A stretch of 64,000 bases of DNA from the NCBI GenBank assembly GCA_032622095.1, contig CP136065.1, positions 110,215,195-110,279,194 of the forward strand. Direction: 5' to 3'. Origin of the DNA: Siphonodentalium dalli (taxonomy: Eukaryota > Mollusca > Scaphopoda > Gadilida > Siphonodentaliidae). Each line of letters begins with the position of its first letter. Positions within the stretch are counted from its first letter, which is position 1. Shown piece by piece: positions 47,101 to 52,460 of this stretch. The notes beneath the pieces were generated by a model, which ran no database searches, was not told the origin of the DNA, and was given only the letters and a program-made list of their open reading frames with translations. A program made the position numbers and the translations under genes.

Positions 47101-49811
47101 ATGCCCATGCCATGTGACTGACGTTACGCATGACTGACGTTATGCGTGACTGACGTTACACATACTTTGAAGCCACAAACTAAAAGTTACACTGATCGAT
47201 CTGATAATTTGAACCATATGTGTTATTCTGCATTACAAGGACATGCTTTAACTAGATGGGTGATGGTTTATCTTTAAAATCCTCTCCAGGCAGGAGAATA
47301 TAGATGAAATATGTGACTGACGTTACATAAAAATTGACAATTTTCAAACAGACATGCTGCTAGGTTGTTTCTATCTTATCGACTAGCCCATTCGAATATC
47401 ACATCTGCTGACAGTGTCGAGTGATTTGGTAACAATTCATTGGTCAAGATTATAAAATGGAACAAGTTCACTCAACTTCACTGCTTCTTAAATGATAAGA
47501 TAATAGGGGAAAATCTGGGGAATTTTCCCCACCATTTACTGAGAGGCAAGAATTTGTTCAGCCTAAAACCAAGTTTAAGTCCATTCATTATATGTCATGA
47601 AATTACAGTAATTTCCCTATACTATGAAGAAGATTACATGATATGAGAATGAATTTGAAAATTTTGTGGTTTGTCCAGTTCTGCATGGAATTGCCCAGGT
47701 GGATAAAAAATAAAAAATAAATTCCCTACCTATCTACATGTACCATAATTTGTTCACACCGTTAGCGGAAACATACTATCTTTTTTTTTTGGCCTTATTA
47801 CCTCGAACATAGGGCACGTGGCACCATTGTTACTCCCAGCCTCCAGTGAGGAAACTGTCATTCAGAATACAACACACCTTTTCATTGAGGCAATTCGAAT
47901 GGTAAAACAACTTTAAATATCTCATATCTAGCCACAGGTTTACTGGGCTTGCATTTACCCTGGGTTTATATATAGAGTCCAGGTAGTTTATACCATCATT
48001 ACCATGCAGCCCTCTTAATTCAGATTGTTTGGCTTCGGCAATCCACTACGGCAACAGTATGCCATGGCCCAGTTTGCTTCAGCAAATAGCTTCGGCAATG
48101 CTGATTGCCGTAGCCAATTATGAAGGCTGACCATGTGCAGCTCAACGCGAAGCTATCTGTGATCGTCTATCGGAGAGACATCACCGATGTAATGGCTATA
48201 TATACATGTAATATGATTGTCCAATTTGCCCAAAATATGTCCTGGCAGCAGTGGTAAACTTACCATTTTATCTGCAGCAGATGGAGATCTGAAATGATAA
48301 GAAAAGTGTTAAATATTAAAGTGTTCAGCACATATTAACCAACTGCATGGGACTGATCACAGTTGATTTTACACAACCATTGGAGATACCTATTCATGCG
48401 CATATTTATTTAATATCGAAAAGCAAAGTAATAATCACTGTTTTATAATAGAAGGCCTGTGGTGAGTATCATGTGTTTGTATTTAAATTGTAGCCCAGTA
48501 GGAATGTATGAAGTTATGTACTTTACGTCTGTACTGTTGTCTTGAGTCACTGATGCCAGTGACGGAGTTATGTTTGCAGCCAGTGCCGCGTCACGACTGA
48601 CCCATCTGTATCTGTAGATATTACAGTGCAGGAACCAATTCTGGTTGTAGACGCAGTGGTCCAGGTGCTACCACAGCCGAGTAACTTTATAACCCTGTGC
48701 CAGACTTTGCCTTTGGTGACTCCAGTACTGCAGTGCAGCAGTAGCGTTCTTTAACGTGCATGCACACACCGACGCTGGTACACGGGTCAGCCATTAATGT
48801 CTGTGCCCGATCGGACAGAATACTGCACCCACAACAACATACCTGGACAAGTGTTTAGTGTTGTAATGGGGGGACGTCAGCATTTTGCATTCGGATTTTT
48901 ATTCAGCGCAGATCTCGAATGAGACTTTTCAGCTGCCTGACAAACATGGTATCTGACAGAGTTCTGATTTTTGTCAGAATACCCTGACCAGGTTGCGATC
49001 CCCGGTCCGCTAACACGAGAGACCATTAATGGCATTATGCGTCGCTACCTCTCGCCTCTCTCAGTCTCTCATACAAAATTACTATCATAGTATTCGCTCA
49101 GTCTCTGGCTCTCGACTTTCCGTGAGTTTGTAAATTGTATGAGAGGACAAATTCGCATTTGAATTTTAATGATGAATTGCATTTTATAATTAAATGTGAA
49201 GTTTGTGTCTGTGGCTGTGGCCAATGTGAATGTCAGAGTGTGGGTGAGCTGTGCGTGTGAGTCGTGACCACCGATCTGCGATCAATCATCGCGGTGGTTC
49301 TACTGTGTGGGTTGGCGAGTTTCCCTTCGGGGGCTCGCCGCTCTTTGAGTTCGGCCTTACTGCCGGTGGTCCCTCGGTGCCCTTCGCGGGTTGATGGGGA
49401 GCCCCAGCGCTCGAGGTGCTCTTGACTTGAGTCTTGACTTGACTGAGTGTCCCGCAGCGACCGGCGAGTTTACTTTGAAAATTTCTATAATTGCGCAAAC
49501 AAAAATAAAGTGAGCTCAAGAAGACAAGTAGTCATTACAAGCGAAAGCTTAACACAGGCTGAAGATCAAAGGTAAATCAAAGGTAAATCGCCATCGGAAT
49601 GGCGAGTGGGCACGAATTTCGGGAATCATTATTTTTCAGAAAGCAATATAGTACGTTAAGTTGCCTGAAATAAGAAAATGACATGCAATTGTGACTCTCT
49701 ATATCTCAAATATTTCGCTCTTATATATATTTTTACAAAACCTTAATGTAAGTAGTGTTTATCGGTCATTTTTCAAAAGTTAAAATCTAACCTGTCGTCT
49801 CTGGCAGACAT
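18064..49811 (-). CDS. CCDC40: CCDC40, coiled-coil axonemal ruler protein: whole coding span, 20 exons
   Basis: Complete coding span from ATG (49811-49809) to stop (18064-18066). Twenty exons with GT/AG borders and matching phases total 3756 nt, or 1251 residues; from memory, human CCDC40 is about 1140 residues and also has 20 exons. Layout: short basic start; Ser/Pro/Arg/Gly-rich low-complexity region (residues about 16-300) with 24-residue repeats; Asp/Glu-rich stretch (about 319-394); then near-continuous coiled coil (about 395-1230). Family blocks seen include [67 protein letters not shown] and [14 protein letters not shown], all in the family order. CCDC40 pairs with CCDC39 to form the 96-nm ruler that positions inner dynein arms and the nexin-dynein regulatory complex in motile cilia; loss in humans causes primary ciliary dyskinesia. 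Introns are packed with MITEs but no exon is disrupted. Confidence 0.95.
18475..18918. mobile_element. Family G repeat, longest copy
   Basis: Begins TTTAAAGGTACTCAATCCGA; shares several segments with 10798-11082 and abuts a family D element at its right end. Contains a short open frame that is not conserved in the other copy. Confidence 0.6.
18919..19255. mobile_element. Family D MITE (TTAA type)
   Basis: TTAACCTCTTTGCTGCTATG ... CAGCCAAGAGGTTAA with TTAA borders. Closely similar along its whole length to 7757-8093. Confidence 0.85.
19290..19625. repeat. Family I dispersed repeat
   Basis: Shares AATTRGGCTACATTWA..., GATAACTCCAC, AAATATATGT and ATACAAGCTAGGACAA segments, in the same order, with 39680-40050 and partly with 23776-23880. 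No terminal inverted repeats identified. Confidence 0.6.
19829..19987 (-). CDS. CCDC40: CCDC40 exon 19
   Basis: Acceptor catttcag, 159 nt (53 codons), donor gtttgt. Encodes [20 protein letters not shown] to [16 protein letters not shown]. Phase 0 both sides. No long flanking open frame marks it; it was identified by continuity with exon 20. Confidence 0.92.
20084..20097 (+). repeat. Poly-C tract
   Basis: Uninterrupted run of C in a CCDC40 intron; a likely length-variable site. Confidence 0.9.
20739..20859 (-). CDS. CCDC40: CCDC40 exon 18
   Basis: Acceptor tattctag, 121 nt, donor gtattt. Encodes [20 protein letters not shown] and [17 protein letters not shown]. Phase 2 in, phase 0 out. The start RRDTIV matches the family's RRETV. 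Confidence 0.93.
21117..21302. mobile_element. Family C element fragment
   Basis: Half hairpin, ACATGGTCAC...AATATTGTTAGGC spacer, full second hairpin and reversed terminal segment. The left terminus is missing. Confidence 0.75.
22078..22266 (-). CDS. CCDC40: CCDC40 exon 17
   Basis: Acceptor tattacag, 189 nt, donor gtatgt. Encodes [40 protein letters not shown] and [19 protein letters not shown]. This is the best-conserved block in the C-terminal half of the family. Phase 2 in, phase 2 out. Confidence 0.96.
23235..23326 (-). CDS. CCDC40: CCDC40 exon 16
   Basis: Acceptor tttccag, 92 nt, donor gtaagt. Encodes [20 protein letters not shown] then [11 protein letters not shown] across the junction. 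Phase 0 in, phase 2 out. Confidence 0.93.
23400..23785. mobile_element. Composite family C element with a second inverted pair
   Basis: Starts GGTTAACCCTTTCATGACTG. About 90 bp in, a new inverted pair begins (TTTGAGCTTTCATCCCTT at about 23499, complement at 23757-23776). It encloses reversed family C ends and two more hairpins. It looks like one element inserted in, or recombined with, another. Confidence 0.65.
24006..24274. mobile_element. Family C element
   Basis: TAACCCTTCCATGACT ... CATGAAGGGGTTAA with two hairpins of the standard module; lies between CCDC40 exons 16 and 15. Confidence 0.8.
24322..24491 (-). CDS. CCDC40: CCDC40 exon 15
   Basis: Acceptor cttacag, 170 nt, donor gtaagc. 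Encodes (H)[18 protein letters not shown] through [11 protein letters not shown] and ends [10 protein letters not shown]. KLNxLxxK and ENxFVxSL are family features. Phase 1 in, phase 0 out. Confidence 0.94.
24740..25032. mobile_element. Family D MITE, inverted and diverged
   Basis: TTAACCTATTCACTGCTAATG ends (first 20 bases considered) with TTAA at both sides; the internal sequence is the reverse complement of the other D copies. Confidence 0.75.
25137..25350 (-). CDS. CCDC40: CCDC40 exon 14
   Basis: Acceptor ggtttcag, 214 nt, donor gtaaga. Starts [20 protein letters not shown] and includes [19 protein letters not shown], ending QKKIRTE. Matches the VGPLE ... WLRLQQEMV region of CCDC40. Phase 0 in, phase 1 out. 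Confidence 0.95.
25413..25669. mobile_element. Family C element, right end decayed
   Basis: GGAGCTTCCTGAAATTTT...CCCTGTGC, two hairpins, and TGCTCCAGTGCATCTCCCGTC at the right (20-base core) without a clear terminal TTAA. Confidence 0.7.
26070..26530. mobile_element. Family B MITE with clear 8-bp duplication
   Basis: CAAGCCTGAG ... CTCAGGCTTG ends, with flanking ATCTCAAA at 26061-26068 and 26531-26538. Two hairpins at about 26098-26190 and 26409-26505. Confidence 0.85.
26712..26957 (-). CDS. CCDC40: CCDC40 exon 13
   Basis: Acceptor attctag, 246 nt (82 codons), donor gtaagt. Starts [20 protein letters not shown] and includes [20 protein letters not shown], ending LEHLILSAG. The ERKQxxIxxxNKxLE block is characteristic. 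Phase 0 both sides. Confidence 0.95.
28693..28939. mobile_element. Family C element, TTAA-bounded
   Basis: TTAACACTTTCATGACTGGAG (first 20) to CCATGAAAGGGTTAA. The first hairpin is shortened, the second is complete. Confidence 0.85.
28990..29172 (-). CDS. CCDC40: CCDC40 exon 12
   Basis: Acceptor aattttag, 183 nt (61 codons), donor gtaagt. Starts [20 protein letters not shown] and ends KLRDLTKSL, phase 0 both sides. Matches the segment between the EGYKKS block and the ERKQ block of the family. Confidence 0.93.
29857..30100 (-). CDS. CCDC40: CCDC40 exon 11
   Basis: Acceptor tttacag, 244 nt, donor gtaagt. Begins (N)[20 protein letters not shown] and ends [12 protein letters not shown]. The [12 protein letters not shown] and [10 protein letters not shown] blocks match CCDC40. 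Phase 2 in, phase 0 out (residues about 630-711). Confidence 0.94.
30148..30363. mobile_element. Family A hairpin MITE, full-length
   Basis: TACAGTAATGACC ... GGTCATTACTGTA; a compensating change is present in both arms (GACC/GGTC instead of GCCC/GGGC). Confidence 0.9.
30387..30829. mobile_element. Family B MITE
   Basis: Two hairpins (about 30416-30502 and 30704-30799) and decayed CAAGCCTTGAAAT ends. Flanked by ATGAGAGAGAC on both sides (30376-30386 and 30830-30840). Confidence 0.75.
30890..31185. mobile_element. Family B MITE, first half only
   Basis: First hairpin is collapsed (about 30896-30950) and followed by the standard middle segment up to GAGGCCAAAGCAG; the second hairpin is absent. 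Confidence 0.7.
31357..31460 (-). CDS. CCDC40: CCDC40 exon 10
   Basis: Acceptor ttttatag, 104 nt, donor gtaaga. Correct frame gives [20 protein letters not shown] followed by [14 protein letters not shown]. Family features are the QQW-SSL-GM-RDEAH block. Phase 0 in, phase 2 out. The longer open frame at this place is a shadow. Confidence 0.93.
32153..32178 (+). repeat. (TA)n microsatellite
   Basis: About 13 TA units in the intron between CCDC40 exons 9 and 10. Confidence 0.9.
32756..32896 (-). CDS. CCDC40: CCDC40 exon 9
   Basis: Acceptor cctcacag, 141 nt (47 codons), donor gtatgt. Encodes [20 protein letters not shown] and ends MEAYMEID. Phase 0 both sides. Coiled coil; no frame longer than about 60 codons marks it, so it was found by homology to the family. 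Confidence 0.93.
33440..33597 (-). CDS. CCDC40: CCDC40 exon 8
   Basis: Acceptor tttgaaag, 158 nt, donor gtacaa. Encodes [19 protein letters not shown] then [18 protein letters not shown] to [13 protein letters not shown] and DVRxDI match the family. Phase 1 in, phase 0 out. A TTAA-type MITE fragment lies directly upstream of the exon. Confidence 0.94.
33622..33797. mobile_element. Fused fragments of families C and E
   Basis: TTAACCCTTCCATGAGAGGA...CCCTGTGCCAATGC (left end of C), then at about 33703 a change to the right half of family E, ending ATATAAAGAGTTAA. Confidence 0.7.
34213..34516 (-). CDS. CCDC40: CCDC40 exon 7 (start of conserved coiled coil)
   Basis: Acceptor attgcag, 304 nt, donor gttaat. 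Begins [20 protein letters not shown] and includes [20 protein letters not shown], the most recognisable block of the family. Phase 0 in, phase 1 out (residues 395-496). Confidence 0.95.
34774..35048. mobile_element. Family E MITE, TTAA-bounded
   Basis: TTAACCCATTCTATACTAAA ... TAATATAGAAAGGGTTAA. Contains a perfect inner inverted pair (GAAATGTTCAGATAAT...ATTATCTGAACATTTC). Its right TTAA is the left TTAA of the next element. Confidence 0.85.
35045..35360. mobile_element. Family D MITE, TTAA-bounded
   Basis: TTAACCTCTTGGATGCTATG ... GCTGTGAAGAGGTTAA, similar throughout to 18919-19255 with a short deletion. Confidence 0.85.
35525..35751 (-). CDS. CCDC40: CCDC40 exon 6 (acidic Asp/Glu/Gly stretch)
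   Basis: Acceptor tacttcag, 227 nt, donor gtgagt. Encodes [20 protein letters not shown] and then a run of Gly/Ser/Asp/Glu ending LVVLDPDH; phase 1 in, phase 0 out (residues about 319-394). An acidic N-terminal stretch before the coiled coil is also a feature of vertebrate CCDC40. The opposite strand shows spurious His-rich frames caused by the same triplet-rich DNA. Confidence 0.92.
36515..36762. mobile_element. Family C element, 'GAGTGCCAGG' subtype, TTAA-bounded
   Basis: TTAACCCTTTGAGTGCCAGG ... CCTGGCACTCAAAGGGTTAA with only the first CATTCTCTTATATATGCGAG hairpin, followed by a T-rich spacer. Its last TTAA is shared with the next element. Confidence 0.85.
36759..36925. mobile_element. 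Family C element, single-hairpin copy
   Basis: TTAAACCTTCCATGACTGGA ... CATCAAAGGGTTAA with only the second hairpin. Confidence 0.8.
37403..37468 (-). CDS. CCDC40: CCDC40 exon 5
   Basis: Acceptor atattttag, 66 nt, donor gtaact. Encodes [20 protein letters not shown] then Ala and the first base of Asp; phase 1 in and out. It continues the RPAS pattern of exon 4 and runs into the acidic segment of exon 6. Confidence 0.88.
37615..37860. mobile_element. Family C element, TTAA-bounded
   Basis: TTAACCCTTCCATGACTGGA ... GTCATGAAAGGTTTAA. Two hairpins, the first shortened. Confidence 0.85.
38985..39170. mobile_element. Family A hairpin MITE inserted at a TA
   Basis: CAGTAATGCCC ... GGGCATTACTG with TA on each side (38983-38984 and 39171-39172). 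The flanks GTGAGC and GCAAAAA match the unoccupied sequence GAGC-TA-GCAAAAA at about 62707-62719, giving direct evidence for TA duplication. Confidence 0.88.
39680..40050. repeat. Family I dispersed repeat, second copy
   Basis: Same ordered segments as 19290-19625 (…GGCTACATTTAATG…, GGCGATAACTCCAC, CTAAATATATGTTCC, ATACAAGCTAGGACAA), ending in a small palindrome CCCCCATAAC...GTTATGGGGG. Confidence 0.6.
40233..40572. mobile_element. Family C element with partially duplicated left end
   Basis: Two left-end-like segments (GGAGCTTCTTCAAATTTTGC...CCCTGTGCC and AAATTTGTGAAAACCCCATG) precede two hairpins; the right end is ...CATCATGATTTAGGGTTAA. Confidence 0.7.
41084..41205 (+). repeat. Direct duplication of a 57-bp palindromic segment
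   Basis: CATGTTTTAACATGGAAGGAT followed by TAATTCTTCTGGCTTTTATT occurs twice in tandem; each unit contains the palindrome CTTCCATGTTTTAACATGGAAG (core 20 bases). Confidence 0.75.
41352..42510 (+). repeat. Tandem duplication, ~600-bp units
   Basis: Unit 1 starts about 41352 (TTGATTTTTGGGG), unit 2 about 41960. Shared landmarks in order: CGGCTTGGCC, CATACGCAGTC, TGCACTAATAGGGA, ACGGCTTGAGATATCG, CACTTCCGGTTT-like, GGTATGTATCTCAAAA and TTTTGGTGCAGATTTTGAT. No coding signal. It lies in the CCDC40 intron between exons 5 and 4. Confidence 0.8.
42713..42906. mobile_element. Family E MITE fragment
   Basis: GGGATGTTCAGGAAATATAA, TTCAGATAATAAGTTCAAC and a right end TAAAGAAAGGGT; the left terminus is missing. 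Confidence 0.6.
43006..43707 (-). CDS. CCDC40: CCDC40 exon 4 (Ser/Pro/Arg-rich, 24-residue repeats)
   Basis: Largest exon, 702 nt (residues about 63-297). The acceptor tactcag before 43707 is preferred over a second AG six bases further in, because it keeps phase 1 from exon 3. The sequence is disordered and contains a tandem 72-bp repeat encoding units such as [20 protein letters not shown] plus GSMR: four clear units with partial ones at each side. Ends RPASG across the junction, donor gtaaat, phase 1 out. Confidence 0.9.
43155..43475 (-). repeat. Coding minisatellite in CCDC40 exon 4, 72-bp unit
   Basis: A tandem 72-bp period is visible in both DNA and protein: successive 24-residue units begin [39 protein letters not shown] and [13 protein letters not shown], each followed by RP(A/S)STAGS(N/M)R. 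The period is a multiple of three, so changes in copy number would keep frame. Confidence 0.9.
44284..44425 (-). CDS. CCDC40: CCDC40 exon 3 (Gly/Ser/Arg/Pro-rich)
   Basis: Acceptor ttttttag; begins [19 protein letters not shown] and continues as degenerate RPGS repeats to GRP, donor gtaaag. Phase 0 in, phase 1 out (residues about 16-63). Low-complexity disordered N-terminus. The longest open frame at this site is a different, Asp/Gln-rich frame and is not the coding one. Confidence 0.85.
45582..47325 (+). repeat. Eight dispersed copies of a GTGACTGACGTTA motif
   Basis: Copies at 45582 (GTGACTGACGTA variant), 45768, 45954, 45969, 47114, 47130 (ATGACTGACGTTA), 47146 and 47313, all on the + strand, in the intron between CCDC40 exons 3 and 2. 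The flanking sequences do not obviously match one another. Confidence 0.85.
46655..46745. mobile_element. Family E MITE fragment
   Basis: TTGTTGAACTTGTTATCTGA and CATCCCTCCAAACGACTGCT match the family interior; no termini. Confidence 0.5.
48264..48288 (-). CDS. CCDC40: CCDC40 exon 2 (25-nt microexon)
   Basis: Acceptor atttcag, then 25 nt encoding the last base of Arg7 and SPSAADKM, then donor gtaagt. Phase 2 in, phase 0 out. Very short, but it joins exons 1 and 3 in frame with good consensus at both borders. Confidence 0.75.
48540..49060 (-). mobile_element. tRNA-derived SINE, long copy
   Basis: Read on the minus strand, it starts with a tRNA-like head (CGAGAGGTAGCG ... GGACCGGGGATCGCAACCTG; A-box-like and B-box-like parts). 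A body shared with 58155-58360 follows (GGGTATTCTGACAAAAATCA, CCCCCCATTACAA, ACACTTGTCCAGGTA), then a ~300-bp tail not present in the other copy. Inserted in CCDC40 intron 1. Confidence 0.65.
49286..49560. other. GC-rich block in CCDC40 intron 1, origin unknown
   Basis: Markedly more GC-rich than its surroundings, with a 78-codon minus-strand frame rich in Pro, Lys and Ser. It resembles the 5' region of a retroelement in composition, but I recognise no domain. Confidence 0.35.
49792..49811 (-). CDS. CCDC40: CCDC40 exon 1 (start codon, 20 coding nt)
   Basis: ATG TCT GCC AGA GAC GAC AG, followed by donor gttaga. It encodes MSARDD and two bases of an Arg codon completed by exon 2. I chose this start because it is the only ATG that joins in phase to exon 2 and sits directly downstream of a likely promoter-proximal stretch. 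The 5' UTR start is not determined. Confidence 0.78.
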
Positions 49812-49821
49812 TTTGTTTTCT

Positions 49822-49834
49822 GTTGCTAGGCAGG
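49822..49834 (+). promoter_or_regulatory. Candidate RFX X-box upstream of CCDC40
   Basis: GTTGCTAGGCAGG lies 11 bp upstream of the CCDC40 start codon. The left half fits the X-box half-site RYYNYY, and the right half, with a 1-bp spacer, fits RRNR but not the final AC. RFX factors drive many ciliary genes through such sites near the start. Seen: the motif and position; inferred: its function. Confidence 0.3.
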
Positions 49835-50364
49835 AAATAACAAAGAAATGAATTGTGGGGGAAAAAATTCTCATAGCCGAACATTCAACAACCAATGAAA
49901 ATCGATTTTGTAAATGGTCAAGGAAGATGTCAATAATCAACTAATTTTCTCTGCGCAATATTTCACGTAAGTTTAGGCTTCTGTCGACATTATTAATACA
50001 CTGATTGTAATTATAATGTGACGCATGTTGCGGACTATCTTAAAGGGGAAGTCTAAACATATATATTCTTTTTATATCCATGTGAACTTTGACAATTATG
50101 TATTATTCATTACGAAGACGTTTCGTACCAAAATGGAACGCAAATTTCCGAATGTCAATTGACGAATCTCAGATTGTTGACCGACAGCTGTAACCGACCA
50201 GTTGCGTTAAGACAAATGTAACAGGACGAGAGTGACAAACCTATCACCAAGGACTAACAGAGCTCGACATTGCTTAAGAGGGAGGTAAAGTGGAAAATTT
50301 ATTATTTTTCTCCCAGGCCATGCCCATAGGCTAGGGCATAGGCTTAGCTTAGCCCTAGGATTAG

Positions 50365-50492
50365 GAACTATACTAGGGTAGTCTAGTCCAACAAATTAGA
50401 CGATTCGGATTAAGACCTATTTTAATATTTGGACATTTATGTGGCCTTAATCCCTCATCGTCCAACAAAGGGCGTGAAAACTCTGAACCCTA
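50365..50492. repeat. Left inverted arm, outer part
   Basis: TAGTCCAACAAATTAGAC and TTTTAATATTTGGAC, GTGAAAAC, ACGAAGCC match, in reverse complement, 55480-55600. The arm continues after the two insertions at 52007-52018 and 53607-53845. Confidence 0.8.
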
Positions 50493-50508
50493 CGAAGCCG
50501 CGGTATCC

Positions 50509-50644
50509 AGCTAACTGGGACCTTGGCTAACTGGGACCTTGGCTAACTGGGACCTCAAGTCAGGCTAACTGGGACCTTGGCTAACTGGGACCTTCTGGCT
50601 AACTGGGACCTTGGCTAACTGGGACCTTGGCTAACTGGGACCTT
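50509..50644 (+). repeat. Minisatellite array, 16-bp unit (left)
   Basis: Eight copies of CTAACTGGGACCT, mostly at a 16-bp spacing (GGCTAACTGGGACCTT), with two longer spacers (CAAGTCA and CT insertions). Confidence 0.95.
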
Positions 50645-50688
50645 CAGATATATTATTAATCATTTCATTAAAATCAATTTTTATTAAG

Positions 50689-51381
50689 TCATGAGAAAGT
50701 TAAAAACAAATGAAATGTTAACATTTTAGATAAATGATGATCACTAAACGATGGCGCTATCACATTACAATTTATAATCGATTCAGGCCGGGACGAAAAC
50801 ATGTGATCAATTAAAGTAGAAGTAGTGTTAGTTACTCTTGTTGGTGAAGTTACCATTTGTTTTAATTCATGTCCCAATGCAATTGCTTTTATTTTAGGAT
50901 GTATGTACTGCAAACAATCTGCATTGAGGTCCCCCGCGATGATACAGTGAATAGACAAGTCGCTCCTTGCAATGCTAATTGAATCATGAATCAAGTCCCA
51001 ATATGAGGCTTTTGCTTTAGGATGTCTATACATAGCTCCAAAAAGTAAGACTTTATTCGCATATCTAATTTAAGCCCAGATTACTTCTATATAGCCTACG
51101 ATATCACAATCTGACCTGTGTTTGTAAATTAATGTATCTTTAACATATAGAACAACCCCGCCACCATCTTCTAATCTGTCTTTTCTTAGTGGTGGATAAT
51201 GGAACCCTGGTAACAATATTTCTGACAAATCAATCTTTGGGCTCAACCATGTTTCTGTTAAAGCAATTACATCATACTTTCCGAGTTCAGCGCTAACTAT
51301 ATTTATTTTATGACGCAAACTACGAACGTTCAAAATTGTGACAGATTGTAAGCCCATTACCGAATGGCCCCCAGATTCCAA
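50689..51381 (-). pseudogene. Non-LTR-retrotransposon-type EEP endonuclease with one in-frame stop
   Basis: A single frame of ~230 codons is interrupted only by TAA at 51070-51072. The expected exonuclease/endonuclease/phosphatase motifs appear in order: LNVRSLRHK (Asn), DVIALTETWLS (Glu), MYRHPKA, IIAGDLNAD (Asp-x-Asn), and a C-terminal SFSDHH (Ser-Asp-His). The family is the targeting endonuclease of CR1/Jockey-like LINEs. No reverse transcriptase follows; the frame ends ~45 bp before the left tandem array. Confidence 0.85.
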
Positions 51382-51881
51382 TGTGTATCACCTCCAAGTA
51401 TAATCATATAATAAATCATTATTAAATAACCTAAATAACCAAAATTACATATCAAACAAGTCAGTGCAATTGTTCTGACATCTATACATCTACAATGATT
51501 AGATCACAAGATCAAATGGACCAACTGATTAAAACAACAATCGCTTTCATCACAAACTCACACCTTCACTGTGAATGCCATGAGTAACAATCACTTTATT
51601 GCATCTTAACTGTGAATGCCCATAATAACCATCACTTTATTGACTTTATTAACAATAAATATTCATAGAAATATATAAGATACAAATAAGATACAAATAA
51701 GAAATAAAAATATTGACCTTCAGTTTTATAGATTGACAAAATATATATATATATTTTTTTTTTTATTAAGTCAGGTTGAAACAAATCTAAAACATTTTTG
51801 AAGCAATAACATAAATAAAACAAACAATATTCTATTATCAATGTTCTATTCTACTAATATATGTAATAAATATAACCAAGG

Positions 51882-51990
51882 TCCCAGTTAGCCAAAGGTC
51901 CCAGTTAGCCAAGGTCCCAGTTGGTCATGGTCCCAGTTAGCCATGGTCCCAGTTAGCCCAAGGTCCCAGTTAGCCAAGGTCCCAGTTAGC
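51882..51990 (-). repeat. Minisatellite array, 16-bp unit (right, inverted)
   Basis: Seven copies of GGTCCCAGTTAGCC or close variants, the reverse complement of the left array. Confidence 0.95.
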
Positions 51991-52460
51991 TGACATTCGA
52001 AGCCGCAAGATTTATGTGGCAAGGGCACTGGCAGGGAACGGGACTACCCGCCCCCGAGACAACCCGCCCCTATGCTATTTTGGGGGCGGGTTGTCCCGAT
52101 AAATGAGAGTGGGTTGTCCCGAAATTGTTAATAGTGATTATGTTCTTTTATGTTCTTTGATGATATATTATTAAAGATTTTGATCAACAAAACATGTGTT
52201 TATTCATTAATTATGTCAATGCGTGGACTGGGATAAAGAATGACACGATGTTTTGACAACTGAACGGCACTTAAGGTAAGCGAAGACTAATTAAAAGGGG
52301 TGCTTTCATAACAAACATTTGATGCAAATGGTTCATTAATTATCACAGTGTGTTATCACAACACTTAGTGATCGGGATTCATCTCACCGATGTTAACTGG
52401 AGGTGAGTATACAAACAGCCTTTGAATGATGTCGACGGAACTGGGTATATTAACTCTTGA

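Larger units (their letters stand above)
50502..51997 (-). mobile_element. Foldback-like element with inverted tandem-repeat ends and an endonuclease
   Basis: Ends are arrays of GGCTAACTGGGACCTT: eight copies of the CTAACTGGGACCT core at 50509-50644, and seven in reverse complement at 51882-51990. It is flanked by CGAAGCCGC at 50493-50501 and 51998-52006 (9-bp duplication). The related arm at 55470 lacks the element and joins the two flanks directly. Between the arrays lies a retrotransposon-type endonuclease frame and AT-rich DNA. Long ends built from tandem repeats are typical of foldback elements; the 9-bp duplication also fits Mutator-like elements. Confidence 0.75.

Noticed and set aside
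50509-50644. CRISPR-like regular repeats
   Set aside because: The 16-bp units are contiguous, without unique spacers of constant length, and the setting is animal nuclear DNA.
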